A DNA stretch of 64,000 bases, from positions 1 through 64,000 of the forward strand of contig CAWHHZ010000009.1 of assembly GCA_963829355.1 (NCBI GenBank). Direction: 5' to 3'. Positions within the stretch are counted from its first letter, which is position 1; the number at the start of each line of letters is the position of its first letter. Below are positions 49,704-58,898 of this stretch, in pieces. The translations under genes and the position numbers were made by a program. The notes beneath the pieces are model-generated. The model was not told where the DNA came from, did no database searches, and saw only the letters and a program-made list of their open reading frames with translations. The DNA is from CAWHHZ01 sp963829355. GTDB lineage: Bacteria; Acidobacteriota; Thermoanaerobaculia; Gp7-AA8; JAHWKK01.

Positions 49704-51662
49704 GTGGACTTCGACGAGCAACAACTCCTGCCGTTTCACCCGGCGATGCTGCGTGGAGAATCGATTCTGGTTCTCGCACCGCACCCGGATGACGAGGTGA
49801 TCGGCTGCGGAGGGTTTCTCGCTCTCGCGAGGCGTGAGGGACGGGCGATCTCGGTTCTCGTCGCAACCGACGGGGTCGCCGCCGAGGAAACGGACAACAG
49901 CGAAGAGTATCGGGATCAGCGGGAGCAGGAATCGCGCGAGGGTCTCGCGGTACTCGGCGTCGACGACGTCCATTTTCTGCGTCTCGGGGATCGGGAGCTC
50001 GCGCGCTCACTCCCTCGCCTGGTCGAGGCGATCGCCGCAAAGATCGAGGAGCTCAATCCCGATCTGATCCTCGCTCCCGCGCCGTTCGATATCCATCCGG
50101 ACCATCACATGGTGTCCCGTGCCGTCTGGGAGGTCTTCCAGGACGCGGCGCGCGCCCGGGCGAGGCGGGATGTCACCATCGCCTTCTACGAAACCTCACA
50201 GCCGCTCCTGCCGAGCTCGATCGTGGACATTACGGAAGTCGCCGAGACGAAATTCGATGCGATCCGGGCCCACGCTTCCCAGATGAAGGTCCGCGATTAC
50301 GTCTGGTTCGCCCGCGGACTCGCGCAGTTCCGGGCACTCACGATGCCCCCGGAGGTGAAGTACGCCGAGGGGTACCGCCAGATGACGGTGCGTGAGCTCG
50401 GGGTGCAGCCGTGGTCGCGCTTCGTGGAGTCGATGCGTCCGGCCGAGCCGCCCGCGATCGAAGTACGCTCCGAGGCGATTCCGGTGACGGTGATCGTGCG
50501 GACGAAGAACCGTCCGAAACTGCTGCGGCAGGCTCTCACATCGATCGGAAGCTCGGGCTATCCGTGTCAGGTGGTGGTCGTGAATGACGGCGGGGAGTCT
50601 GTCGATGAGATCGTCCGGGACGTCATCGAGGACGCGAAACTGATCGCTCACGAGACGTCGATGGGGCGCTCGGAAGCGGCAAACCGCGGCGTCAGAGAGG
50701 CGTCGAGCGAATTCGTCACATTCCTCGATGACGACGATCTTCACTACGCCGAGCATCTCCCGACCCTTGCCGCGGGCTGGCGCGAAGATTCGACGGCGGT
50801 TTACTCGGACGCGGTCTCCGCTTTCTACAGTCAGGACGACGAGGGAAGCTGGCGGCTGCGCGACTCGATGCGCCTCTACACGCACGACTTCGATCACGAC
50901 CTGCTGCTCGTGGACAACTTCATTCCGCTGACGACGCTTCTGATGCGCCGGGACGACTTTCTCGATCTCGACGGATTCAATCCGCGGTTCGATCTATTCG
51001 AGGACTGGGAGTTTCTGATCCGGCTCTCGGCGCGTGGCGATTTTTCGCATGTCCCCCGCGTGACGTGCGAGATCCGCCATTTCGAAGGAAACCAGTCGGC
51101 CGTTCTCGGTGCGCCGGAAGGCTCCGTCTCGTTCCGGCAGGCGAAACGCGACGTGTGGGAGCTTCATCGCGACGAGCTGACCGACGACGTACTTCTGAAT
51201 GTCTACGAGAGGCAGAAGCGGCGCAACCGCAGTCTCGACGACCGGCTGATGAACGAGACCGGGCGCTCGCGGCAGCTCGAGAGCGACGTCAGACGGCTCG
51301 GCCGTGAGATGCAGCAGGTTCTCGTCCGCACGGGAGAGGAGCACGAGAAAGCGAGCGCCGCTGCTCACGAGATGGGCGGCCGGCTTCAGCAGTCGGAAAA
51401 GCAGCTCTCCGAGAGTCGCGAGGTCATTCAACGCGCGTCCGCGGACATCAGCGCACTTCAGGAGCAGATCCGCACGCTCGGGAAACACATCCATGGCCTC
51501 GAAAAAGAGGTTGCGGACCGCGAGAAAGTGCTCGACGAGCGGGATCAGACGCTTCGCGCTCACTTCGACGAGATCAGACGGCTCAACGCCACGCTCGACA
51601 CGATCTACGGCTCGAGAACGTGGAAGCTGCACCTGCTCTCGGACAAACTGAGAGGCAAATGA
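49704..51662 (+). CDS. LmbE/PIG-L deacetylase - GT2 glycosyltransferase - coiled-coil fusion
   Basis: About 652 residues in three parts. Residues 1-235: PIG-L/LmbE-type zinc deacetylase with LVLAPHPDDEVIGCGGFLAL (metal site) and PAPFDIHPDHHMVSRAV (third metal ligand). Residues about 260-470: GT2 fold with PVTVIVRTKNRPKLLRQALT, VVVVNDGGES, FVTFLDDDDLHYAEHLPTLA and LFEDWEFLIRLSARGDFSH. Residues about 510-640: a long coiled coil (RLQQSEKQLSESREVIQRAS) ending TIYGSRTWKLHLLSDKL, the 'SRTWRL' tail common to polysaccharide glycosyltransferases. It would deacetylate an N-acetyl sugar and extend the same glycan. The GTG at 49704 was chosen because upstream codons come from repeat DNA. First gene of the operon; its stop overlaps the next start (ATGA). 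Confidence 0.88.
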   Translation: MDFDEQQLLPFHPAMLRGESILVLAPHPDDEVIGCGGFLALARREGRAISVLVATDGVAAEETDNSEEYRDQREQESREGLAVLGVDDVHFLRLGDRELARSLPRLVEAIAAKIEELNPDLILAPAPFDIHPDHHMVSRAVWEVFQDAARARARRDVTIAFYETSQPLLPSSIVDITEVAETKFDAIRAHASQMKVRDYVWFARGLAQFRALTMPPEVKYAEGYRQMTVRELGVQPWSRFVESMRPAEPPAIEVRSEAIPVTVIVRTKNRPKLLRQALTSIGSSGYPCQVVVVNDGGESVDEIVRDVIEDAKLIAHETSMGRSEAANRGVREASSEFVTFLDDDDLHYAEHLPTLAAGWREDSTAVYSDAVSAFYSQDDEGSWRLRDSMRLYTHDFDHDLLLVDNFIPLTTLLMRRDDFLDLDGFNPRFDLFEDWEFLIRLSARGDFSHVPRVTCEIRHFEGNQSAVLGAPEGSVSFRQAKRDVWELHRDELTDDVLLNVYERQKRRNRSLDDRLMNETGRSRQLESDVRRLGREMQQVLVRTGEEHEKASAAAHEMGGRLQQSEKQLSESREVIQRASADISALQEQIRTLGKHIHGLEKEVADREKVLDERDQTLRAHFDEIRRLNATLDTIYGSRTWKLHLLSDKLRGK

Positions 51663-52894
51663 ATCGACGCATTCTCCTGATCTGCCCGGAGCCTCTCGGG
51701 CACGGCAGGCCCGCGGGCGTGGGTATCCGGTTCATCGAGCTCTCGCGGGTACTGTCACTCGAGGGTTTCGAGCTCGCCGTGCTCTCTCCCGATGGTGCTT
51801 CCGTGGGTGAAGCGAGGGGCCGCGCCCTCTCTCCCGAAGCACTGGCTGAAGAGAGCCGAGAGGCCGACGTCGCAATCGTCCAGGGGCATGTCGCCAACGA
51901 TTTCTTCGCCCATGCCGCGCGGATCCCGACGGTCATCGACATGTACGATCCGTATCTGATCGAGAATCTCTCGTACGCTGCGACCGACGAAGGGATCTGG
52001 GCTCACGACTGGAACACGACGCTCAACTCTCTCCGCCGCGGTGACTTTTTTCTCTGCGCGTCCTCCCGCCAGCGCGCCTACTATCTCGGATGGCTCGCAG
52101 CGACGGGACGGATCAACCCGCGCACATTCGAAGATGATCCGACGCTCGACTCGCTGCTGGCGGTCGTGCCGTTCGGGGTTCCCGCACCGCGCGCGATTCC
52201 GGAGAAATCTCTCGACTCGCCCGCCATACTCTTCGGCGGAATCTACGACTGGTACGATCCGATCCTGGCGATCGAAGCTGCGGCTCTGGCCGCGCAGGAG
52301 CTGCCCGGTCTGACTCTGAGCTTCGTCTCACATCCGAATGCCGCGGTCACGCCACAATCTAAATTCGGTCAGGCGAAAGCTTTTGCCGACCGGATGCGGT
52401 TACACGACACGGTCCGGTTCCGCGAGTGGTTCTCCTACGAGAGTCGCGCCGAGGTCTACGACCGCCATGTCGCCGCCATGTTGACCTTCCCCAGATCTCT
52501 CGAAACGGAGCTTTCTTTTCGCACACGGGTCCTCGATTATCTGTGGGGTGGTCTCCCCGTGCTCTCGAGTCCGGCGGCCGGGACCGACGAATTGATCAAC
52601 CGCTATGAGGCGGGGGGCGTGCTCACGTCGGATCAGCCGGCGGACGTGGCGAGGAGAATCGTGACGGCTCTCACCGACGCGGCGGGCTACCGGTCGATGG
52701 TCGAGGGGACGCAGCGATTCGTGAGCGATTTCCAGTGGAGCGATCTCGCGGAGCCTCTGATCGCGTTCTGCCGCGATCCGAAGATCGACGAGCATGCGGA
52801 GCGTTTCGTCCGGCTCGACGGATCCTCGAACGTTTCTCGTCCTCCTTTGAGCCGGAGATTGATCAGACGTTTCCGGAGGATTCTCGACCGGTGA
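51659..52894 (+). CDS. GT4-like glycosyltransferase
   Basis: 411 residues. N-terminal MNRRILLICPEPLGHGRPAG with an IRFIELSRVLSLEGFELAVL segment, then VIDMYDPYLIENLSYAATDE. The C-terminal donor domain shows ILFGGIYDWYDPILAIEAAA, VRFREWFSYESRAEVYDRHV and TRVLDYLWGGLPVLSSPAAG. It follows the GT-B plan but with a divergent E-x7-E region, similar to glycosyltransferases often found with the LmbE-GT2 fusion. A basic C-terminal tail (LSRRLIRRFRRILDR) could touch the membrane. Coupled on both sides by ATGA/TGATG overlaps. Confidence 0.82.
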   Translation: MNRRILLICPEPLGHGRPAGVGIRFIELSRVLSLEGFELAVLSPDGASVGEARGRALSPEALAEESREADVAIVQGHVANDFFAHAARIPTVIDMYDPYLIENLSYAATDEGIWAHDWNTTLNSLRRGDFFLCASSRQRAYYLGWLAATGRINPRTFEDDPTLDSLLAVVPFGVPAPRAIPEKSLDSPAILFGGIYDWYDPILAIEAAALAAQELPGLTLSFVSHPNAAVTPQSKFGQAKAFADRMRLHDTVRFREWFSYESRAEVYDRHVAAMLTFPRSLETELSFRTRVLDYLWGGLPVLSSPAAGTDELINRYEAGGVLTSDQPADVARRIVTALTDAAGYRSMVEGTQRFVSDFQWSDLAEPLIAFCRDPKIDEHAERFVRLDGSSNVSRPPLSRRLIRRFRRILDR

Positions 52895-54089
52895 TGACGG
52901 AAATCATCATCATCTCCTGGAACGGCCGCGCAGACACGATTCGCGCGATCGAGAGCGTGCATCCCCAGATCGGTACCGGGCCGGGGCGAGTTCCCGATGC
53001 GACGATCACGGTCGTCGACAATGGATCCACCGATCACACTGCCGAGACTGTCGCGCGCCGATTTCCCTCCGTCCGGATCGTACGGCTTCCCGCCAATCGC
53101 GGATTCACGGGGGGCATCGCTGCCGGTCTCGCCGATTCGACCGCGACGAATGTCATATTTCTCAACAACGATACGATCGTCGAACCGGGCTGGCTCGAGG
53201 CACTCACGGGTGCGATGACTCAGGCGCCACCCGACGTCATCGCCGTTTCGGGACGGATTGTGGACATGACGGGCGATCGTGCCGATTTCGTCGGAGGCGT
53301 GATCACCTTCGATGGGCATGGCTTTCAGCCCGGCTATCACAAGCCCCTCAGCGAAATCGAGGAGCCGACGACGGGAGACGAGATCCTCTTCGCCTGCGGC
53401 GGAAACATGATCGTTCGCCGCGAGGAGTTCGTCTCGCTCGGTGGATTCGACGATGACTACTTCGCCTACTTCGAGGACATCGACTTCGGATGGCGGTCGA
53501 GATTGAGCGGCCATCGCATTCTCTATTCGAGGGAGGCGGCGGCGCGACATCGCTCGGCGGCAACGTCGAACCGGCTCGGCAACTACGAGCGCGGCGTCCT
53601 GTTCGAGAAGAACGCGACGATGACCGTGCTCAAGAATCTGGACGAAGAGAACTTCCGGGAAATGTCGGGATCGATCTTCCTGACGCTGCTCCACCGGGAG
53701 CACCGTTACATCGTCGATCGCACGACTGATGGTGATCTGCTTTCGCGTCCGCCTTTGGGCGAGATGGGCGGGGGAGACCGCGAGGATGGTGGTCGCGGAC
53801 CGTTGGGCGCTTCAGGAGTCCGTCCGTCCGGCTCGACGATCCGCTGGCAATCATGCAGATCCGCGCGACCGAGTGGATACTCCGGAACAGCGATCGGATC
53901 ATGGCGAAGCGCGCCGCAATCCAGCGCCGGAGGACAGTGAGTGATCGCGAAATCTTCAGCCGGTTTCCCATGGCGATCGTTCCCACATACCATGGAGACG
54001 ATGCCCTGTTCGAGACTGCACTTTTCAAAATGCTCGAGCCGGTGCTCCCCACCGAAAGGCGATCACTCGAGGAGTTGATGAACCGGTGA
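52894..54089 (+). CDS. GT2 glycosyltransferase (rhamnosyltransferase-like), two frameshifts in the C-terminal part
   Basis: ATG 52894 overlaps the previous stop (TGATG). GT2 core: MTEIIIISWNGRADTIRAIE, ITVVDNGSTDHTAETVARRF, NRGFTGGIAAGLADSTATNV, VIFLNNDTIVEPGWLEALTG and FAYFEDIDFGWRSRLSGHRI, as in WbbL-like rhamnosyltransferases. After about residue 280 the frame goes astray; joining pieces with shifts near 53735 and 53830 gives VADRWALQESVRP, IMQIRATEWILRNSDRIMAK and SDREIFSRFPMAIVPTYHGD to a stop at 54089. That stop overlaps the acyltransferase start (GTGA), which supports this end over the early stop at 53940. Confidence 0.8.
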
Positions 54090-54982
54090 TCTCTCTGTTT
54101 CGAAGACTGCAGGTACGCGGCGTTTTCTGGCGACGACTTCACCACTGGTCCGTTCAGAACGTACCGTGGTACCTCGAACCGATTCTGATGTCCTGGTTCG
54201 CGCTCGGCTTCTATCTGGGATGGGCTCCCGGAAGGCGGGCGGTGCAGCACAATCTGAAAGCAATCCTGCCGGGATCGAACAGTATCGCGAACTTCATACG
54301 CGGTTGGAGGGTGGTCCACAGCTTCTCGTGGATCATGACCGACACGTGGCGATTCACCGAGACGGGCGCCGAGTCGGACTGGGAGGTCGAAGGAGTCGAG
54401 AAACTGCGGGCACTGATGGCAGACGGGGCCGGAGCCATCATTCTCACCGCTCACATGGGAAACTACGATCTCGGATCGTACCTTCTCACCGAGCACATCG
54501 GTCAGAGTCTCACGGTGGTACGCATCCCGGAGCTCGATCCCGAAACCCAGGAGTATGCGAGCGAGCGAAGACAGCAGTCGGTCCAGGGGCTCACGGTCGA
54601 GTACAACGTCGGGCCGGACGCCCTCGGGATCGCCCTTCTCGACGCGGTACGCCGCGGCGATCTCGTCGCGATCCAGGGTGATCGCTCACCTGTCGGCGTG
54701 GCATCGATGACAATGCCACTGTTTGGCGTGCCGACAAAGATACCGTCCGGACCATTCGTCCTCGCCATGACGGCGAGGGTCGGTATCTATCCACTATTCA
54801 TCATCCGTACGGGAATCCGTCGCTATCGCGTCATCATCCACGACGTGATCGAATGTCGCCGCACCGGCCGCGATCGCAGGAAGGATCTCGAGGGCCCGAT
54901 GCGTCAGTGGATGGAAATCCTCGAGCCGACGATCAGACGTCACTGGGACCAATGGCACTATTTCGAGAAGATCGGCAGTTGA
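54086..54982 (+). CDS. LpxL/HtrB-type lysophospholipid acyltransferase
   Basis: 298 residues from GTG 54086. It belongs to the LPLAT superfamily that adds secondary acyl chains to lipid A or acylates other glycolipids. The catalytic H-x4-D is ILTAHMGNYDLGSYLL. VVRIPELDPETQEYASERRQ, LVAIQGDRSPVGVASMTMPL (substrate-binding) and FGVPTKIPSGPFVLAMTARV match the family. The N-terminus has a weak membrane-associated segment (ILMSWFALGFYLGWAPGRRA). Its place inside a glycan operon suggests acylation of a lipid-linked or surface glycan; classic lipid A acylation is also possible. Its stop overlaps the next start (TTGA). Confidence 0.88.
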   Translation: MISLFRRLQVRGVFWRRLHHWSVQNVPWYLEPILMSWFALGFYLGWAPGRRAVQHNLKAILPGSNSIANFIRGWRVVHSFSWIMTDTWRFTETGAESDWEVEGVEKLRALMADGAGAIILTAHMGNYDLGSYLLTEHIGQSLTVVRIPELDPETQEYASERRQQSVQGLTVEYNVGPDALGIALLDAVRRGDLVAIQGDRSPVGVASMTMPLFGVPTKIPSGPFVLAMTARVGIYPLFIIRTGIRRYRVIIHDVIECRRTGRDRRKDLEGPMRQWMEILEPTIRRHWDQWHYFEKIGS

Positions 54983-55509
54983 GCGAAGATCCCCGCGCAC
55001 CAGGGCGGTCGCATCTCGCTCTGGTCCGGCTGATCCCGTGGCTCCGCCCCGGGCGGCGCAGCGATGCGTCCGTCGATGCGCGTTTCTATACCTCGAAGCC
55101 GGGGCAGAACCCGCTCGAGATCAGGCTCGTCTCGAGTCTCGTCAATCTCACCTGGACCCTGCTGATTTTCGGCGCCGCCTCGCATCTGTTCGACATCGGA
55201 CCGTACCTCGCGCCCGTCGTCTTCATCCTGTCCAGTCTCGTCACGGTGCTGATCATCGTCACGATTCTCGTGCCCGCGCACATCGCGACGCGACTCGCTC
55301 ATCGTTCGGGCTGGAACGTCGAAGGTGCGACGATGCAATCGCTCGTGCATCAGGCGGTGCTGCTCTCCGCATGCGCCGCGGCTGCGTTTGATCGCCACTG
55401 GGTGAGGTGGGTCGGAATCATCTGGATCGCTCTCGTCGCAGTCGAGATTCTTGCGCGAGCGATCGAGACCATTCTGCCGGAAAGCGAGCAAAGCCCATCA
55501 GAGCTCTGA
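54979..55509 (+). CDS. Integral membrane protein of unknown function
   Basis: 176 residues from a TTG at 54979 that overlaps the acyltransferase stop. A basic N-terminus (LRPGRRSDASVDARFYTSKP) is followed by four hydrophobic segments: SLVNLTWTLLIFGAASHLF, LAPVVFILSSLVTVLIIVTI, SLVHQAVLLSACAAAAFDRH and WVGIIWIALVAVEILARAIE. No motif I recognise. Operon position between an acyltransferase and a deacetylase suggests a small membrane subunit or accessory protein in glycolipid formation. Confidence 0.7.
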   Translation: MSEDPRAPGRSHLALVRLIPWLRPGRRSDASVDARFYTSKPGQNPLEIRLVSSLVNLTWTLLIFGAASHLFDIGPYLAPVVFILSSLVTVLIIVTILVPAHIATRLAHRSGWNVEGATMQSLVHQAVLLSACAAAAFDRHWVRWVGIIWIALVAVEILARAIETILPESEQSPSEL

Positions 55510-55519
55510 TCCTCGCCGT

Positions 55520-56310
55520 GAACGTCGCTGCGCCGGTCGCGCTCGTCGTGATCTGGCCTGAGCTCTGCCTTTCTCGCGATTCTCGTCCTGTTCGCGGCGC
55601 ACATGCTCGCGCTCTATCCGACGCTCTCGCCAAACTCGCAGTGGTGGGGACCGGTCGTCACGAGATTCGATTCGGCTGATGAGCCAGAAGTCTGGCTGAC
55701 GATCGACGATGGTCCTGATCCGGAAGACACTCCGAAGATTCTCGATCTCCTCGACCAGCACGAGGCAAAGGCGACGTTCTTCGTGAAGGGAAAGCTCGCC
55801 GAGCAGAATCCGGAGCTGCTCCGGCAGGTCGTTGCGCGGGGGCATCAGATTGCGAATCATTCCCACACCCATCCGAGTGGCACCTGGTGGTGCTCGCCGC
55901 CGGCACGGATCGCGCGCGAGATCGATCTCGCATCACGCGCCATACAGAACGCGATCGATGAGACACCGCGCCGGTTTCGAGCGCCGGTAGGGATGAAGAA
56001 CTGGTGGGTGCACCCGCGATTGCGCGCACGCGGCATGCGGCTGATCGGCTGGTCGTCGCGTGGCTGGGATACGGTCGCACGAACTCCCCTTCTCGCAGCA
56101 GCGCGGGTCATGCACGACGCAACGCCAGGCGCGATCATCCTCGTGCATGAGGGCAAGGCCGTGTCGAAACATCAAGGCTTCGAAGTGCTGGAGCAGCTCC
56201 TCCCGCGCCTGACCCAGGCCGGATACCGCTGCGTGATTCCGTCAGACGAACAGCTGCAAGTGGGGGTCGGACGTCCTCGTCCGATGTCAGCCGGCGTCCC
56301 CGCCGGCTGA
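55520..56310 (+). CDS. Polysaccharide deacetylase (NodB homology), frameshift near the N-terminus
   Basis: Carbohydrate esterase 4 fold. From about 55603 the frame is continuous: VWLTIDDGPDPEDTPKILDL (catalytic Asp and metal Asp), KATFFVKGKLAEQNPELLRQ, IANHSHTHPSGTW (metal histidines), RRFRAPVGMKNWWVHPRLRA and GAIILVHEGKAVSKHQG. A hydrophobic N-terminus, ALILAVNVAAPVALVVIW then LAILVLFAAHMLALYP, is split by a shift near 55560; the true start is unclear (GTG 55520 is one option). It would remove N-acetyl or O-acetyl groups at the membrane. The last residues (VGVGRPRPMSAGVPAG) come from an R2 repeat. Confidence 0.85.
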
Positions 56311-56445
56311 TGGGTGAGCGTCGATTCGACCAGGCGGGCTGCGCGGGGCGGGCGGCGCGTGAGGAAAAAGATCGTCGCGCGGCTAAGGCGCACTCGTCAA
56401 TCGGCGGGACGCCGACTGACATCGGGCGAGACGCCCGACCCACAC
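56255..56445. repeat. R2 REP-like inverted pair
   Basis: Plus-oriented R2 at 56261-56310 (GGTCGGACGTCCTCGTCCGA then GCCGGCGTCCCCGCCGGC) and minus-oriented R2 at 56399-56444 (CGGCGGGACGCCGACTGACA, CGGGCGAGACGCCCGACCCA) with a short R5 fragment between. The pair separates two convergent operons; the first copy contains the deacetylase stop. Confidence 0.8.
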
Positions 56446-57675
56446 CTATTCGTACCGCAGGGCTTCGATCGGGTCGAGCTCGGCGGCGCGGGAGGCGGGA
56501 TAGATGCCGGAGATCAGACCGACCGCGACGGAGACGCCGGTCGAAAGCACGAGCGCCGAGATCTGCACCACCGTGGGCCATCCGGCGTACGCTGCGACGA
56601 TTCGCGCCATCAAAATGCCGACGACGATTCCGATCGCACCACCGATCAGGCTGATCGAAAACGATTCGATCACGAACTGCGTCCGGATGTCCTTCTTCGT
56701 CGCACCGATCGCGCGACGGACACCGATCTCCCGCGTACGCTCCAGAACGGTCGCCAGCATGATGTTCATGATCCCGATCCCACCGACGAGCAGCGAGATG
56801 CCCGCGATCGATCCCATGACGATATTGAAGATCCGCTGTGTTCTGCGGCGTTGTTCCAGCAGCGCTTCCGGCACGACGATTTTGTAGTCCTCGGCTCCGC
56901 CGTGCAATCGTTCCAGAAGCGGCTCGATCACCCCCGCGATCCTTGATGTCGAGGTTCCTGGACGGAGACGGATGATCAGCTCATCGACGGGCGCGTCGAG
57001 CGGGTCCCGCGTGAATTTCCGCATCGCCGTGGACACCGGGATCATCACATCACGGGCGTTGGAGCTCACTGCTCCCGACGCATCGCTGCTCCCTCCGCTC
57101 GCGCCGAGCACTCCGACCACTTCGACCCAGACGTCGTTGATCTTCAGGAACTGCCCCAGCGCGGCCCCCTCACCGAAGAGATCACGCCGGATCTCCGGGC
57201 CGATGACGGCGACCTGCGCGTGCTCCTCCTCATCGAGGCGGTCGAAGAAGCGTCCTTCTCCGATGTCGACCGTGGCGTACAAAGAGTGAAGATGAGACAG
57301 CCCGTACACCTCTCCCGAAGCGCTGCGATCGCCGGCGCCAATGCGGTAGTCGCGCACCTTGACGCGCGGGAGGACGGCCTCGACCTCGTCCACCGCCTGG
57401 CGGATCGCCTCGGCGTCCCGCAGCGACACACCGAGGCTCTTCTTCCGAATTTCCTCCCGCTGGTCCTGGTCGATATCGACAGCCTGGACGAGGACGTTGT
57501 GGAGTCCGAGGCGGCTGATCGTATCGAGAGCCTCCCGCTCACCTCCGGCGCCGATCGAGAGCATCGCGATGACGGCTCCCACGCCGAAGACCATGCCGAG
57601 CATCGTCAGCGCCGTCCTCATCTTGTGCTTGGCGAGATTGCGGACGGCGTCCTCGAGCGCCTCGACTACGTTCAC
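56446..57675 (-). CDS. MacB-type ABC transporter permease
   Basis: 409 residues from GTG 57675. The MacB/LolC-like plan is clear: TM1 in MRTALTMLGMVFGVGAVIAM, a large periplasmic MacB-PCD domain (residues about 60-270), then the FtsX-like core with SIAGISLLVGGIGIMNIMLA, TREIGVRRAIGATKKDIRTQ and ISGIYPASRAAELDPIEALR. It would move a substrate from the periplasm outward, driven by a separate ATPase. No ATPase domain is fused to it or encoded nearby, which is unusual. It overlaps the adaptor gene (GTGA). Confidence 0.9.
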   Translation of the reverse strand: MNVVEALEDAVRNLAKHKMRTALTMLGMVFGVGAVIAMLSIGAGGEREALDTISRLGLHNVLVQAVDIDQDQREEIRKKSLGVSLRDAEAIRQAVDEVEAVLPRVKVRDYRIGAGDRSASGEVYGLSHLHSLYATVDIGEGRFFDRLDEEEHAQVAVIGPEIRRDLFGEGAALGQFLKINDVWVEVVGVLGASGGSSDASGAVSSNARDVMIPVSTAMRKFTRDPLDAPVDELIIRLRPGTSTSRIAGVIEPLLERLHGGAEDYKIVVPEALLEQRRRTQRIFNIVMGSIAGISLLVGGIGIMNIMLATVLERTREIGVRRAIGATKKDIRTQFVIESFSISLIGGAIGIVVGILMARIVAAYAGWPTVVQISALVLSTGVSVAVGLISGIYPASRAAELDPIEALRYE

Positions 57676-58898
57676 TTTTCGGACTCCTCCTCGATCGTCG
57701 GGTCGGTCATTGCGATGCGGTCACCGTCTTCGAGACCGGAAGTGACCACGACGCGGCCGAGAGAGGTGGAGCCGAGCTCCACCGCCACCGGCTCGAACTT
57801 GCCATCACGCTCCCGATAGATCGTGGGGCTGCCATCGAGCTCGAACAACGCCTGACGCGGCACCGCAATCGCCTCCTCGGAACGTTCGAGGACGATCGTC
57901 GCGTTCACCCGGGCACCTGGCTTCATGACGGCGGGCTCGGTGCGATCGAGCTCGACGATTACTCCGAAATATTGCACTGGGACTCCCCTGATCCTCGGAC
58001 GCGCCAGCGCCTCGACGCGCTTGACCACGCCTTCGAACACGCGACCTGGCGCAGAATCGATGGTCACCTCGGCCTTCTGCCCGACCGCGACTCCACCTGC
58101 GTCCGCTTCGAGGACGAAAACCTCCGCCTCCATCTTGTCGAGGTTCGGGATTTCGGCGATCGGCCGTCCTCCCCACACCGTCGAACCGACAGTCGGCATC
58201 TCCCCGCGGCGGTCTCGCTCAAAGACGACGACTCCATCGTGCGGCGCCCTGATCTCGAGCGCCGAGAGACCCTTCTCTGCCTTGTCGAGCTCCAGCAGAG
58301 CCTTCCTTCTCTCGATCTCGAGAAGCTCCCTGTCGGCCTGACTCAGACGCTGCCGGACGCCGATCATGTCCTCCGCGTATTCCTTCTTCTCGAGCGCCAG
58401 ATCGCCGTCGATCATCGACTCGATCAGTTCACGGCGGGAAAATATGTCCTCATCCGTCAACTGGAACTCCTGCGCCGACTCCCATTCGAGCTGCGCCTGT
58501 CCGGCGTCCCGACGAAGATTCTCGCGAGTCGCCTGCGCCGAGGTTCCTGCCCCGAAGAGACGGTTGTCGACATTCTGTCGCTGAACGCCGCCGGAAATCA
58601 GCGCGTCCTCGAACTCGGTCGGATCGAATCGGACGACGACATCTCCCTTCGACACGGGAGCGCCGTCTTTCGCGAGCCAGGCGATCTTCAAGGCACCAGG
58701 CACATCGGGCGGAGGGGAGAGTGGCGTCGACTCTGCCGCCTTGAGGTTGCCCTCGGCCGTCACCGTCCGCACGAAGGGCCCGCTCTCGACCTGATAGGTC
58801 GCGACCGAAGATGCGCCCGAGAATGCAAGAGCCCCCGCGACGACCAGAACTGCGACCAGGCTCGCAACGGCGATCGCCACTACCCGCCGACGCCTCAT
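57672..58898 (-). CDS. HlyD/MacA-type periplasmic adaptor, third of three
   Basis: 408 residues, MRRRRVVAIAVASLVAVLVV anchor. Barrel-sandwich hybrid halves VRTVTAEGNLKAAESTPLSP and LEIRAPHDGVVVFERDRRGE flank a long helical hairpin (residues about 100-225, LIESMIDGDLALEKKEYAED). A beta-barrel (AEVTIDSAPGRVFEGVVKRV) and a membrane-proximal end (GRVVVTSGLEDGDRIA) follow. Family role: bridge between inner-membrane transporter and outer-membrane channel. Overlaps both neighbours by four bases (ATGA, GTGA). Confidence 0.88.
   Translation of the reverse strand: MRRRRVVAIAVASLVAVLVVAGALAFSGASSVATYQVESGPFVRTVTAEGNLKAAESTPLSPPPDVPGALKIAWLAKDGAPVSKGDVVVRFDPTEFEDALISGGVQRQNVDNRLFGAGTSAQATRENLRRDAGQAQLEWESAQEFQLTDEDIFSRRELIESMIDGDLALEKKEYAEDMIGVRQRLSQADRELLEIERRKALLELDKAEKGLSALEIRAPHDGVVVFERDRRGEMPTVGSTVWGGRPIAEIPNLDKMEAEVFVLEADAGGVAVGQKAEVTIDSAPGRVFEGVVKRVEALARPRIRGVPVQYFGVIVELDRTEPAVMKPGARVNATIVLERSEEAIAVPRQALFELDGSPTIYRERDGKFEPVAVELGSTSLGRVVVTSGLEDGDRIAMTDPTIEEESEK

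Noticed and set aside
53729..53944. Separate small genes between the GT2 and the acyltransferase
   Set aside because: The pieces in three frames together give the usual C-terminal part of this GT2 family and reach a stop that overlaps the acyltransferase start.
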